Below are positions 17,541 through 26,621 of a stretch of 64,000 nt of DNA, piece after piece (within the stretch, counting starts at the first letter, position 1; every line of letters begins with the position of its first letter). The stretch lies in the NCBI GenBank assembly GCA_019119895.1, contig DWWD01000016.1:40379-104378 (forward strand), written 5' to 3'. The DNA is from Candidatus Anaerostipes avistercoris (GTDB lineage: Bacteria; Bacillota; Clostridia; Lachnospirales; Lachnospiraceae). The notes under the pieces were generated by a model. The model ran no database searches. It worked only from the letters and a program-made list of their open reading frames with translations, and was not told the DNA's origin. Position numbers and translations under genes: made by a program.

Positions 17541-19388
17541 GTGTTAGAGATTGGAGAAATTCTCGGCGGCCGTTATGAAATCCTGAAGAGAATCGGATCA
17601 GGTGGAATGGCCGATGTATATATGGCAAAAGACCAGAAATTGAATCGAAAAGTAGCAGTAAAAGTACTGAAACCGGAATATGTAGATGACGAAAAGTTTT
17701 TAAAGAAATTTCAGACGGAAGCCCAGGCGATTGCCAGCCTGATGCATCCGAATATTGTAAATATATATGACGTAGGCATGGAAGACGGAGTCAATTATAT
17801 TGTAATGGAACTGGCCGGAGGGATTACCCTGAAGGAGTATATCAAGAAAAAAGGGAGGCTGTTACCGCAGGAGACGGTGGATATCTCTCTGCAGATTGCG
17901 TCAGCCCTTTCCCATGCCCATAATCATCATATTATCCATCGGGATATCAAACCTCAGAATATCCTGATTTCCGATGACGGAATGATTAAGGTGACGGATT
18001 TCGGCATTGCCAAGGCAGCCAATGCCAATACGGTAACGTCCACGGCAACAGCCATCGGATCTGTCCATTATATTTCGCCGGAGCAGGCGAAAGGCCGTTT
18101 CTGTGACGAAAAAAGTGATATTTATTCCCTTGGAATTACTATGTATGAGATGGTGACCGGAAAAGTACCGTTTGACCATGAAAACGGAGTGACCATCGCC
18201 CTGATGCATCTTCAGAATGAAATCACTCCGCCAAGTGAGATCACGGAGGGAATTCCGGACAGTCTGGAAAAGATTATTTTAAAATGTGTAATGAAAAAAC
18301 CGGAAGAAAGATATCAGACGGCCGATGAGCTGATCGAGGATCTGAAACTGGTTTTCCAGGATACTTCAGGCGACTATGTGGGATTCGCTCCGGCGGTCGA
18401 TGATTCACCGACGATCCTGGTGGATCAGGATGAACTTCAGCAGATGGAAAAAGATGAGAACGGCGGGACCCAGGAATTTGAACCGCCTGCAGCAGATGAT
18501 GAAAACGGTTATCTGGAGAAAGATGATGACGAGCCGGAGGGCATGAATTCTAAAATCGAAAAGCTGGTTATCGTGCTTGCGGCAGTGGTGGGAGCCATTA
18601 TTCTGATCGCGGTGATCACCTTTGTCGTCAGAAGTTCGGGACTGTTCCGGTCCGGAGATGAGGCCTCCACTGAGCAGGTGACATCTTCCGGTGATGCACA
18701 GGATGAAACAGAAACTGACAAATACCAGGTGCCGAATGTAATCGGAATGTCCTTAAGCCAGGCAAAAGAAGCCATTGGCGATAACCTTAAGATTGAAACA
18801 ACGACAGAGGCATCTTCCAGCTATAAAGAAGGGCTGGTCATAAGACAGAGTCTGGAAAGCGATGCTGAAGTAGATAAAGGAGAGACTATCACACTGACGG
18901 TCAGCAGCGGCAGCGAGCAGGTAACTGTGCCGAATGTAAAAGGTCAGTCTCAGTCTTCTGCCACAAAAACTCTGCAGAATGCGGGATTTAAGGTCAGTGT
19001 AAAAACGGCTTACAGTTCCAGTGTAGATGAAGGAGATGTTATTTCTCAGTCACCGGCCAGCGGCTCCAAGAGAGCGTCAGGATCTACGATCACGATCACG
19101 GTCAGCAGCGGCAGCGAGCAGGTAACTGTGCCGAATTTATCTTATTACACAGAATCAGAGGCAAGACGGCAGCTCAGCAACATGGGTCTGACTCTTGGAA
19201 GTGTGACGAGGAAATATGACAGCAGTGTAGAGAGAAATCAGGTCATCAGCCAGTCAATTGCCTCAGGAACGAAAGTTTCAAAAGGTACGGCTGTGGGAAT
19301 CACAGTCAGTCTGGGAAGCCGTCCGTCCACAACCACAAGCAGCAGCGAAGATGAGCCGGATGAGGAAGAACCGGATGAGAACGAATAG
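17541..19388 (+). CDS. prkC: PASTA-domain Ser/Thr protein kinase PrkC
   Basis: 615 aa. Kinase domain ~10-270 with glycine loop IGSGGMADVY, catalytic K41, HRDIKPQN (D135) and DFG (153-155). A single transmembrane helix lies around 341-365 (LVIVLAAVVGAIILIAVITF). Three extracellular PASTA repeats each begin near VPNV/VPNL and should sense peptidoglycan fragments or lipid II. The tail is Ser/Thr then Asp/Glu-rich. GTG start, AGGTG upstream. It signals wall status to growth and spore germination in relatives. PASTA repeats 2 and 3 share an exact 39-bp DNA segment at their boundaries. Confidence 0.95.
   Translation: MLEIGEILGGRYEILKRIGSGGMADVYMAKDQKLNRKVAVKVLKPEYVDDEKFLKKFQTEAQAIASLMHPNIVNIYDVGMEDGVNYIVMELAGGITLKEYIKKKGRLLPQETVDISLQIASALSHAHNHHIIHRDIKPQNILISDDGMIKVTDFGIAKAANANTVTSTATAIGSVHYISPEQAKGRFCDEKSDIYSLGITMYEMVTGKVPFDHENGVTIALMHLQNEITPPSEITEGIPDSLEKIILKCVMKKPEERYQTADELIEDLKLVFQDTSGDYVGFAPAVDDSPTILVDQDELQQMEKDENGGTQEFEPPAADDENGYLEKDDDEPEGMNSKIEKLVIVLAAVVGAIILIAVITFVVRSSGLFRSGDEASTEQVTSSGDAQDETETDKYQVPNVIGMSLSQAKEAIGDNLKIETTTEASSSYKEGLVIRQSLESDAEVDKGETITLTVSSGSEQVTVPNVKGQSQSSATKTLQNAGFKVSVKTAYSSSVDEGDVISQSPASGSKRASGSTITITVSSGSEQVTVPNLSYYTESEARRQLSNMGLTLGSVTRKYDSSVERNQVISQSIASGTKVSKGTAVGITVSLGSRPSTTTSSSEDEPDEEEPDENE
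18897..18935 (+). repeat. 39-bp direct repeat, copy 1 (prkC PASTA boundary)
   Basis: Identical to 19098-19136, 201 bp (67 codons, one PASTA unit) downstream. Encodes the VSSGSEQVTVPN junction. Confidence 0.9.
19098..19136 (+). repeat. 39-bp direct repeat, copy 2 (prkC PASTA boundary)
   Basis: Second identical copy of the segment at 18897-18935; the flanking PASTA sequences differ. Confidence 0.9.
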
Positions 19389-19406
19389 CAGGAGCGTTAT
19401 ACTTTG

Positions 19407-20282
19407 ATGCAGGGAAAGATAATAAAAGGAGTTGCCGGGTTTTACGATGTGGTAGTCGGAGAGAATATATACCGGTGCCGCGCAAAAGGAATTTTTCGAA
19501 ACCAGAACGTAAAGCCTCTGGTAGGCGACTGGGTGGAAATTGAGATACTGGATGAAAAAGACATGGAAGGAAATCTGACGAAGATCCTTTCCCGGTCCAA
19601 TGAGCTGATCCGTCCGGCTGCAGCAAATGTGGATCAGGCAATCGTCGTTTTTGCGGCGAAGAAACCGAAACCTAATTATAATCTTCTGGACCGGTTTCTC
19701 ATGACAATGGAGAAACAGGACATACCGGTGATCGTCTGCTTTAATAAGAAGGATCTGGCAAAAGAAAAAGAGCTGGAACAGCTGGAAACAATCTATGAAA
19801 ACTGCGGTCATCAGGTAGTATTTATCAGCGCCAGAGAAGGAAATGGAATCGATGAGATCCGGGATTTGATTCAGGGGAAGACAACGGTTCTGGCGGGACC
19901 TTCCGGCGTCGGGAAATCATCCCTGATGAATCAGCTGAATCCGGATGCCAATATGCAGGTGGGTGCCGTCAGCGAGAAAATCCATAGAGGACGCCATACG
20001 ACGAGGCATACGGAATTAATCATGATAGAAGAAGGGACATTTGTCCTGGATACTCCAGGATTTAGTTCGCTGTTCATTGACAGTTTTGAGAAAGAAGAAG
20101 TTAAAGATTATTTCCGGGAATTTGCGCCTTATGAGGAACAGTGCAGATTTCTGGGATGCAGCCATACCCATGAGCCGGACTGCGGGGTGAAGAAGGCTCT
20201 GGAAGAAGGAAAAATCAGCAGGATCCGGTATGAAAATTATGTAAATATTTATCAGGAACTGAAAGAAAAGAGAAAGTGGTAA
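19407..20282 (+). CDS. rsgA: Ribosome small-subunit-dependent GTPase A
   Basis: 291 aa circularly permuted GTPase. N-terminal OB fold, then NKKD (G4) ahead of the P-loop GPSGVGKSSLMNQL (G1) and DTPG (G3), then a C-terminal zinc knuckle (CRFLGCSHTHEPDC). It checks late 30S assembly. ATG 19407 is preferred to the TTG immediately before it. Position after prkC is conserved. In many Firmicutes rpe follows, but here the stop overlaps the thiN start (TAATG). Confidence 0.94.
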   Translation: MQGKIIKGVAGFYDVVVGENIYRCRAKGIFRNQNVKPLVGDWVEIEILDEKDMEGNLTKILSRSNELIRPAAANVDQAIVVFAAKKPKPNYNLLDRFLMTMEKQDIPVIVCFNKKDLAKEKELEQLETIYENCGHQVVFISAREGNGIDEIRDLIQGKTTVLAGPSGVGKSSLMNQLNPDANMQVGAVSEKIHRGRHTTRHTELIMIEEGTFVLDTPGFSSLFIDSFEKEEVKDYFREFAPYEEQCRFLGCSHTHEPDCGVKKALEEGKISRIRYENYVNIYQELKEKRKW

Positions 20283-20917
20283 TGAAAATATTAATACTGA
20301 CAGGCGGAGACTTTGATCCGGTCTTCGCCTCATCTTATATAAAGGAATGGAAACCAGACAAGATCATAGCGGCTGACCGGGGGCTTTTGGCGGTCCGGGA
20401 GCTGGGGCTGACGCCGGATGCCATTTTAGGCGATTTCGACAGCTGCAGCAGGGAAGTGATGGATCAGTTTGAGACAAAAGATAAGCTGCTGGTGCCGTGT
20501 GAAAAAGATGATACGGATACCGGTCTTGCCATGCAGAAGGCGGTTTCCATGGAAGCCGATGAAATTTTAGTAATAGGGGCTGCCGGAACCCGGCTGGATC
20601 ATGTGCTGGGAAACATCGGGCAGCTGGTGTACGCCTTCCGCAAAGGCGTAAAGGCACAAATGGTTGACGGGCATAATCGAATTACGGTTCTGGAGCACTG
20701 TCACAGAGTGGAGAAAGAACAGCAATTCGGCCAATATATTTCCCTGATTCCTCTTTATGAGGCGAAGGGGGTAACACTGCAAGGATTTAAGTATCCGCTG
20801 AACGATGATACGCTGGTATTCCATGAATCCTGGGGCATTAGCAATGAATTGTCGGCGGATTACGGAGAAATCCGATTCCGGTCCGGAACTCTGCTTATGA
20901 TAGAGAGCCGGGACTAG
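20282..20917 (+). CDS. thiN: Thiamine pyrophosphokinase
   Basis: 211 aa, with the family pattern AADRGLLAVRELG, DAILGDFDS and EKDDTDTGLAMQKA, plus IGAAGTRLDHVLGNI. It converts thiamine and ATP to thiamine diphosphate, the cofactor of the transketolase encoded earlier. ATG 20282 overlaps the rsgA stop; the longer ORF-track start (GTG 20276) is less likely. The usual rpe gene between rsgA and thiN is absent. Confidence 0.92.
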   Translation: MKILILTGGDFDPVFASSYIKEWKPDKIIAADRGLLAVRELGLTPDAILGDFDSCSREVMDQFETKDKLLVPCEKDDTDTGLAMQKAVSMEADEILVIGAAGTRLDHVLGNIGQLVYAFRKGVKAQMVDGHNRITVLEHCHRVEKEQQFGQYISLIPLYEAKGVTLQGFKYPLNDDTLVFHESWGISNELSADYGEIRFRSGTLLMIESRD

Positions 20918-20949
20918 GAACAATGAAAAGAAATGTGAGGTATTTACAA

Positions 20950-21462
20950 ATGGCAAACAAAAAACAGCAGAACAAAACCGCAGGGAATCAGAAATCCCGG
21001 GCAGGCGCAGGCACCAGGAGAGTAAGGAGAATCGAAAAGAGAATGGGCGGAATCGAAAAAATATTATTTTTTCTTCTGATCCTTCTTTTCGCAGCATCCT
21101 TTCTGGGTCTGTACATGGGAGACTACATGGAAGCAAATGCATATTTTCAGGCAGGAATGGGGATGAATCTGGTAGCTATCGCCATTCTGAGTCTGGAGAA
21201 GTTTTTCTTCTGCAAGAACTGGAACCGAAAAGTCACAACAGGATATGAGGTGTCTTACTGGGTGATCGTAGTGTATACGCTTGCCCTGGCGCTGCAGTAT
21301 GAAGGGATTCTGGATCTTGGACTTATGGAGGAAAGGAGCATCTGGATGGTAGTTCCGGCGGCAAGTCTGATATGGATTACAAAGCTTGTTTTTGGGGACG
21401 TGGCCTTTATTGACTATGAAGCCAGAAAAGAAGCAGAGGAGAAAAAGAAAGGACGAAAGTAA
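20950..21462 (+). CDS. Small multi-span membrane protein of unknown function
   Basis: About 170 aa with a basic, Gln/Lys-rich cytoplasmic N-terminus (MANKKQQNKTAGNQKSRAG) then hydrophobic segments (ILFFLLILLFAASFLGLYMG; AGMGMNLVAIAILSLEKFFF; SYWVIVVYTLALALQY; MVVPAASLIWITKLVFG) and a charged C-terminus rich in Glu/Lys. ATG 20950 has GTGAGG 9 nt upstream; the alternative ATG 20923 has a poorly spaced AGGA. I do not recognise a family. It lies 32 nt after thiN and directly abuts the next gene, so it belongs to the same unit. Confidence 0.7.
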   Translation: MANKKQQNKTAGNQKSRAGAGTRRVRRIEKRMGGIEKILFFLLILLFAASFLGLYMGDYMEANAYFQAGMGMNLVAIAILSLEKFFFCKNWNRKVTTGYEVSYWVIVVYTLALALQYEGILDLGLMEERSIWMVVPAASLIWITKLVFGDVAFIDYEARKEAEEKKKGRK

Positions 21463-21969
21463 ATGAATTACCAAAAACCTAAAATTGCAGCATCAGCAAA
21501 GATTGCCCGAGAAGCGGTCCTGCTGGGTGATATTACTATCGGAGAAGAATCCACAGTGCTTTTCTTTACAGTTATGAGAGCAGAGGGGGAAGAGTCCATT
21601 GTGATCGGAAACCAAAGCAATGTTCAGGAGAACTGTACCATTCATGTGGATGAGGGGAAAAGCGTCAAAATCGGTGATGGCGTCACCATTGGGCATAATG
21701 CTGTCATTCACGGATGCGAGATCGGGGATCACACGCTGATCGGTATGGGTTCCATCATTATGGACGGCGCAAAAATCGGAAAAGGCTGCCTGATCGGAGC
21801 AGGAAGTCTGGTGACTCAGAATGTGGAAATACCGGACGGAATGCTCGTGATGGGAAGCCCGGCAAGAATAAAGCGTCCATTGACTGAGGAAGAGAAAAAG
21901 TATGTGGCGGACAGTGTTCCGGAATATGTTGGAGTAGGTAACATGCTGAGAGAAGACGGCGTGCTGTAA
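21463..21969 (+). CDS. Gamma-carbonic anhydrase-like left-handed beta-helix protein
   Basis: 168 aa with hexapeptide-repeat structure (VLLGDITIGEEST, VKIGDGVTIGHNAVIHGCEIG, TLIGMGSIIMDGAKIG). Candidate zinc-ligand histidines are in TIHVDEG and GHNAVIHG, as in the YrdA/PaaY group. These proteins form trimers and bind Zn or Fe; carbonic anhydrase activity is proven for only some. The start abuts the preceding stop (TAAATG). Confidence 0.85.
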   Translation: MNYQKPKIAASAKIAREAVLLGDITIGEESTVLFFTVMRAEGEESIVIGNQSNVQENCTIHVDEGKSVKIGDGVTIGHNAVIHGCEIGDHTLIGMGSIIMDGAKIGKGCLIGAGSLVTQNVEIPDGMLVMGSPARIKRPLTEEEKKYVADSVPEYVGVGNMLREDGVL

Positions 21970-21991
21970 GGGCAGTTAAGGGTGAGGAAGT

Positions 21992-23101
21992 ATGAGATAT
22001 AAAAAATGCCCAATTTGTGATGAAAAATTAAGAAACGGAGTCTGCCCTGTCTGTGGCTATGATTTTAAACGACTGGAGAAGAAACAGAATCCGGAGAGCC
22101 GGCACTGGGATGTGCTGGAGCAGGATCCAGGGACACAGGAACCGGTCTTTGTCCATGAGGAAAAGAAATGCGGGAAAAAGAAGAAAGACCGGAAAAAATG
22201 GAGCCGGTACAAAAAGCGGATGGAAACTCAGAGGGTCAGAAGAAATACGGCTGGAAGAAGAAATTCCAGAAGGACCGGTCTCATCATTCTGATCGTGATT
22301 ATCCTGCTGGTCTCCGGTATACTGCCGTTCATTGGAAATATGGTTTTCCAGGGAATTTCCGATGTGAAGGATGAAGTTCAATACCGGTTTTTTGACGAGA
22401 CCGATTCAGGCGACACGGTGGAATCAGATCCGTACAGAAATACGACTTATGCCCTGGATACTCAGGGAGAACATTTCGAGACAGAACTGACGGCGGGAGA
22501 ATATCTGGTAGGAGCTGATCTTCCGGAAGGAATTTATCAGGTCTCCGTTGAGGAAGGGAAAACCGCGCTTCTGGCGAGAAATCAGGAACAGAGGATCAGC
22601 CTTTATGATTTCTATAAAGCAGATGCGGAGGATGACGATGGATTTTATAAAAAATCAGAGGAGATCCGGCTGTATACGGGAACTTATCTGAGAATTGACG
22701 GAGCAGGAACCATGCGGCTTGAGACGGACAGTGCAAAGGGAGAATATCAGCTGGTGGGGAATCCACTGAAAGAAAATGTTGCAGTCAAAGGAACTATGAC
22801 GGCAGGGAAAGACTTCCCGGCAGGTTCTTACGATATTGTCTGCAGAAAGAACCGGGGCACGGTTCAGACCCTCTACCAGATTACAGAAAACGGCGCTGAA
22901 TATACTACAGATTATAATATGATTGCCAGCGGCGCCAATGATGTGTGGGGAGATCCGGAAAGATATCAGCAGGTGTATTTTTATGACGGAATGCGGATTA
23001 AAGTACCGGATGATATGGAAGTGGAGCTGGAACCGTCTGTCTATACCCGCCCTGAAAATGCGGTGGAATATCGTTTCTATGAACAGACGAACGGTAATTG
23101 A
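21992..23101 (+). CDS. Membrane-anchored zinc-ribbon protein of unknown function
   Basis: 369 aa. It opens with a zinc ribbon CPICDEKLRNGVCPVCGYD (two CxxC knuckles), followed by a highly basic Lys/Arg stretch and one transmembrane helix (LIILIVIILLVSGILPFIG, ~93-112). The rest is probably extracytoplasmic and contains repeated beta-rich units that start LTAGEYLVGADLPEGIYQV and MTAGKDFPAGSYDIV. This layout is common in Firmicutes envelope proteins, but the function is unknown. It is the last gene of the run before the gatCAB leader. Confidence 0.75.
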   Translation: MRYKKCPICDEKLRNGVCPVCGYDFKRLEKKQNPESRHWDVLEQDPGTQEPVFVHEEKKCGKKKKDRKKWSRYKKRMETQRVRRNTAGRRNSRRTGLIILIVIILLVSGILPFIGNMVFQGISDVKDEVQYRFFDETDSGDTVESDPYRNTTYALDTQGEHFETELTAGEYLVGADLPEGIYQVSVEEGKTALLARNQEQRISLYDFYKADAEDDDGFYKKSEEIRLYTGTYLRIDGAGTMRLETDSAKGEYQLVGNPLKENVAVKGTMTAGKDFPAGSYDIVCRKNRGTVQTLYQITENGAEYTTDYNMIASGANDVWGDPERYQQVYFYDGMRIKVPDDMEVELEPSVYTRPENAVEYRFYEQTNGN

Positions 23102-23158
23102 CAGGATATGGCTTGAAAATACAGAGGGAGTATGATACATTTAATAGTAATGGAATAT

Positions 23159-23237
23159 CCGGAGCAGAGAGGCTCCGGCGGGCTGTACCGTGGAATTGAG
23201 ATTCTGCCCCGAGGCACCAAAGGCCCCGGGGTTTTTT
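23159..23237 (+). promoter_or_regulatory. T-box-like antiterminator/terminator leader upstream of gatCAB
   Basis: Three elements in order. (1) Hairpin CCGGAGC/GCTCCGG, 23159-23178. (2) Antiterminator 23179-23211: CGGG pairs with CCCG and GTGGAAT with ATTCTGC, leaving a 7-nt bulge CTGTACC. (3) Terminator 23207-23237: CCCCGAGGC with GGCCCCGGGG then TTTTTT. Elements 2 and 3 share bases and exclude each other, which is T-box design. The bulge departs from the canonical TGGNACC, and there is little room for a full stem I unless it overlaps the preceding gene. The terminator is clear; the T-box reading is tentative. Confidence 0.5.
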
Positions 23238-23284
23238 CTTAGAAAACAGCGGCGGTGCCGGCAGAAGATGAAGGAGGAAAAAAC

Positions 23285-23578
23285 ATGGCAAATCATATTG
23301 ATGATGAAACGATTGAATATGTCGGAATCCTTGCCAAGCTGGAATTGTCCGGTGAGGAAAAGGAACAGGCAAAAAAAGATATGGAAAGCATGCTGGATTA
23401 TGTAGATAAATTGAATGAACTGGATACCAGCGGAGTGGAACCGATGTCTCATGTATTTCCGGTGCGCAATGTGTTCCGGGAAGATGTAGTGACCAATGGA
23501 GACGGAAGCGAAGATACGCTGGCAAATGCACCGGAGGCACAGGATAATTCTTTCGTAGTGCCGAGAACGATCATATAG
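23285..23578 (+). CDS. gatC: Asp/Glu-tRNA amidotransferase subunit C
   Basis: 97 aa from ATG 23285 with GGAGG upstream; the longer ORF frame begins inside the leader. The sequence MANHIDDETIEYVGILAKLELS and the C-terminal VFREDVV...LANAPEAQDNSFVVPR are characteristic GatC. GatC wraps around and stabilises GatA and GatB. First gene of gatCAB, giving transamidation of misacylated Glu-tRNAGln and/or Asp-tRNAAsn in organisms without the cognate synthetase. Confidence 0.95.
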   Translation: MANHIDDETIEYVGILAKLELSGEEKEQAKKDMESMLDYVDKLNELDTSGVEPMSHVFPVRNVFREDVVTNGDGSEDTLANAPEAQDNSFVVPRTII

Positions 23579-23588
23579 GAGGCAGGAC

Positions 23589-25064
23589 ATGAGTATTTTA
23601 GATTGCACTGCCCTTGAACTGGGCAGAAAGATAAAAGAGAAAGAAATTACTGCTGTGGAGGCGACAAAAGCCGCTCTGGAACAGATGAAGGCCGTGGAAG
23701 ACAAAGTGCATGGATTTGTGTCCTACGATGAGGAAAGCGCCTTAAAGAGAGCAGAGGAAGTACAGAAAGGAATCGAGGAAGGAAAATACACAGGACCGCT
23801 GGCGGGAGTGCCAATGGCCATTAAGGATAATATCTGCACGAAAGGATATGCGACTACCTGCAGTTCCAGAATCCTTGAGAATTTTGTGCCGACCTATTCC
23901 GCTCAGGCAGTGGAGAATCTGATCGAAGCGGGAGTGATCTTCCTTGGAAAAACAAATATGGATGAGTTTGCCATGGGAAGCACCACAGAGACTTCTGCCT
24001 TTGGAGAAACCAAAAATCCATGGAATCTGGAGAAGGTTCCGGGAGGTTCTTCCGGAGGGTCAGCTGCGGCAGTTGCGGCCAATGAGTGCTTTATGGCTCT
24101 TGGATCTGATACCGGCGGATCCATTCGTCAGCCGGCGTCTTACTGCGGCGTGACTGGAATGAAACCGACTTACGGCACGGTTTCCCGATATGGACTGATC
24201 GCATATGGCTCTTCTCTGGATCAGATCGGACCGATCGCGAAAGATGTATCAGATTGTGCGGCTCTTTTGGAAGTGATCGCTTCCCATGACCCGAAAGATT
24301 CTACTTCCATCGGAAGAGATGAATATGATTTCACCAGCGCCCTGGTAGACGATGTAAAGGGAATGAAAATCGGAATTCCGAAAGATTATTTCGGTGAGGG
24401 ACTGGATCCGGAAGTAAAAGACGCGGTGCTGGCTGCGGCAAAAGCGCTGGAGGCAAAAGGCGCGGTTGTGGAAGAATTTGAACTTGGACTGGTAGACTAT
24501 GCGATTCCTGCATACTATGTCATTGCGGCAGCGGAGGCAAGTTCCAACCTTTCAAGATTCGACGGTGTAAAATACGGATACAGAGCCAAAGAGTATGAGG
24601 GGCTTCACAATATGTACAAGAAGACCAGATCCGAAGGATTCGGAGCGGAAGTAAAACGCCGTATTATGCTGGGATCTTTCGTTTTAAGTTCCGGATATTA
24701 TGACGCGTATTATCTGAAAGCATTAAGAACAAAAGCGCTGATCAAGAAAGAATTCGACAAAGCATTTGAGAAATATGATATGATCCTGGGACCTGTCGCT
24801 CCGACAACGGCGCCGAAACTGGGAGAAAGCCTGAGCGACCCGATCAAGATGTATCTGGGTGATATTTATACGATTTCTGTCAATCTGGCCGGACTTCCGG
24901 GAATTTCCCTGCCGTGCGGCAAGGATAAGAATGGAATGCCGATTGGTCTGCAGCTGATCGGAGACTGCTTCCAGGAGAAGAAGATCATCCAGGCAGCTTA
25001 CGCATTTGAGCAGACAAGAGAATATGAGGCTCCGGAGATTGCAAAAGGAGGTGCCAGAGCATGA
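23589..25064 (+). CDS. gatA: Asp/Glu-tRNA amidotransferase subunit A
   Basis: 491 aa amidase-signature enzyme. Catalytic triad K79 (MAIKDN), cis-Ser S154 (GGSSGGSAAA) and nucleophile S178 (DTGGSIR) are all present. It releases ammonia from glutamine and channels it to GatB. Full length; start ATG has AGGAGGC upstream. Ends overlapping gatB by ATGA. Confidence 0.97.
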   Translation: MSILDCTALELGRKIKEKEITAVEATKAALEQMKAVEDKVHGFVSYDEESALKRAEEVQKGIEEGKYTGPLAGVPMAIKDNICTKGYATTCSSRILENFVPTYSAQAVENLIEAGVIFLGKTNMDEFAMGSTTETSAFGETKNPWNLEKVPGGSSGGSAAAVAANECFMALGSDTGGSIRQPASYCGVTGMKPTYGTVSRYGLIAYGSSLDQIGPIAKDVSDCAALLEVIASHDPKDSTSIGRDEYDFTSALVDDVKGMKIGIPKDYFGEGLDPEVKDAVLAAAKALEAKGAVVEEFELGLVDYAIPAYYVIAAAEASSNLSRFDGVKYGYRAKEYEGLHNMYKKTRSEGFGAEVKRRIMLGSFVLSSGYYDAYYLKALRTKALIKKEFDKAFEKYDMILGPVAPTTAPKLGESLSDPIKMYLGDIYTISVNLAGLPGISLPCGKDKNGMPIGLQLIGDCFQEKKIIQAAYAFEQTREYEAPEIAKGGARA

Positions 25065-26500
25065 GAAAACAGTATGAGGCCGTCATTGGACTGGAAGTCC
25101 ATGTAGAACTGGCAACAAAGACAAAGATTTTCTGTGGATGCAGCACAGAATTCGGTGGGGCGCCGAATACCCATACATGTCCGGTGTGTACCGGAATGCC
25201 GGGATCCCTTCCGGTATTGAATAAACAGGTGGTGGAATATGCAGTCGCAGTGGGACTGGCTGCCAACTGTGACATCACCCAGAACTGCAAATTTGACCGT
25301 AAGAACTATTTCTATCCAGATAATCCTCAGAATTATCAGATTTCCCAGCTGTATCTGCCGATCTGCAGAAATGGTAAAGTGGAAATTGATGTGGATGGAA
25401 ATAAGAAAGATATCAGAATCCATGAGATTCACATGGAAGAAGATGCCGGAAAGCTGATCCATGACCCGTGGACCGGAGATTCTCTGGTAGACTTTAACCG
25501 CTCCGGCGTTCCTTTGATCGAGATCGTGTCAGAGCCGGATATGCGCTCTGCCGATGAGGTTATCGCTTACCTGGAAAAATTAAGACTGATCATCCAGTAT
25601 CTGGGCGCGTCAGACTGCAAGCTGCAGGAGGGTTCCATGAGAGCGGACGTGAACTTATCTGTGAGAGAAGAAGGAGCAGAAGAGTTCGGAACAAGGACAG
25701 AGATGAAGAACCTGAATTCTTTCAAGGCCATTAAGAGAGCCATTGAAGGAGAAATGGAACGACAGATCGATCTGATCGAAGCCGGTGAGGAAGTAGTGCA
25801 GGAGACACGCCGTTGGGATGACACCAAAGGAGAATCTTTCGCCATGCGTTCCAAAGAGGATGCTCAGGATTACCGTTACTTCCCGGATCCGGATCTGGTG
25901 CCGGTGGAAATCAGTGATGAATGGATCGCCCAGATCAAAGCAGCTCAGCCGGAATTCAGAGATGAAAAGAAAGCCAGATACAAAGAGGAATATGACCTGC
26001 CGGACTATGATATTGATATTATAACCGGTTCCAAACATATGGCGGATTTATTCGAGGCGACCATTGACCTCGGGTCTGATCCGAAAGAAGTATCCAACTG
26101 GGTGATGGGAGAGACCATGCGTCTGGTCAATGAATCAGAAATGGAACTGGATGATGTGGCGTTTGCGCCGGAACATCTGGCAAAACTGATCGAGATGATC
26201 AAGAACAATGAGATCAACCGAAAAGTCGGAAAAGAAGTGTTCGAGAAGATTTTCAGAGAAAATATTGATCCTGCGGCATATGTAGAAGAGCACGGATTAA
26301 AATCTATGAGTGACGAAGGAGCGCTCCGAGCGGCAATCGAAAAGATTGTAGCAGAGAATCCGAAATCTGTAGAAGACTTTAAATCCGGTAAGAAAAAAGC
26401 TAAAGGATTCCTGGTGGGACAGACGATGAAAGCGACACAGGGAAAAGCAGATCCTGGAATCGTAAACAAGATTTTGGACGAAATTCTGTCACAGATTTAA
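25061..26500 (+). CDS. gatB: Asp/Glu-tRNA amidotransferase subunit B
   Basis: 479 aa. N-terminus YEAVIGLEVHVELATKTKIFCGC is diagnostic, with zinc-binding Cys residues in CGCSTEFG...HTCPVCTG. The cradle domain contains GSMRADVNLSVR, and the C-terminal YqeY-like tail binds tRNA. It activates the side-chain carboxylate of Glu or Asp on tRNA with ATP and accepts ammonia from GatA. Last gene of the operon; a terminator follows. Confidence 0.97.
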   Translation: MRKQYEAVIGLEVHVELATKTKIFCGCSTEFGGAPNTHTCPVCTGMPGSLPVLNKQVVEYAVAVGLAANCDITQNCKFDRKNYFYPDNPQNYQISQLYLPICRNGKVEIDVDGNKKDIRIHEIHMEEDAGKLIHDPWTGDSLVDFNRSGVPLIEIVSEPDMRSADEVIAYLEKLRLIIQYLGASDCKLQEGSMRADVNLSVREEGAEEFGTRTEMKNLNSFKAIKRAIEGEMERQIDLIEAGEEVVQETRRWDDTKGESFAMRSKEDAQDYRYFPDPDLVPVEISDEWIAQIKAAQPEFRDEKKARYKEEYDLPDYDIDIITGSKHMADLFEATIDLGSDPKEVSNWVMGETMRLVNESEMELDDVAFAPEHLAKLIEMIKNNEINRKVGKEVFEKIFRENIDPAAYVEEHGLKSMSDEGALRAAIEKIVAENPKSVEDFKSGKKKAKGFLVGQTMKATQGKADPGIVNKILDEILSQI

Positions 26501-26511
26501 TCAGAAACTAT

Positions 26512-26553
26512 AAGGACATAGATTTACAGTTTTGTAGATTTATGTCCTTTTCT
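26512..26553 (+). terminator. Terminator of gatCAB
   Basis: Long hairpin: AAGGACATA / TATGTCCTT extended by GATTTACA / TGTAGATT with wobbles, followed by TTTT. Confidence 0.8.
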
Positions 26554-26621
26554 ATTGAATTTGTGTTTCAAAATCAGTACAATAAGAAAGAAAAAAGGAG
26601 AAAGGTATTGGATAGTAGAGT

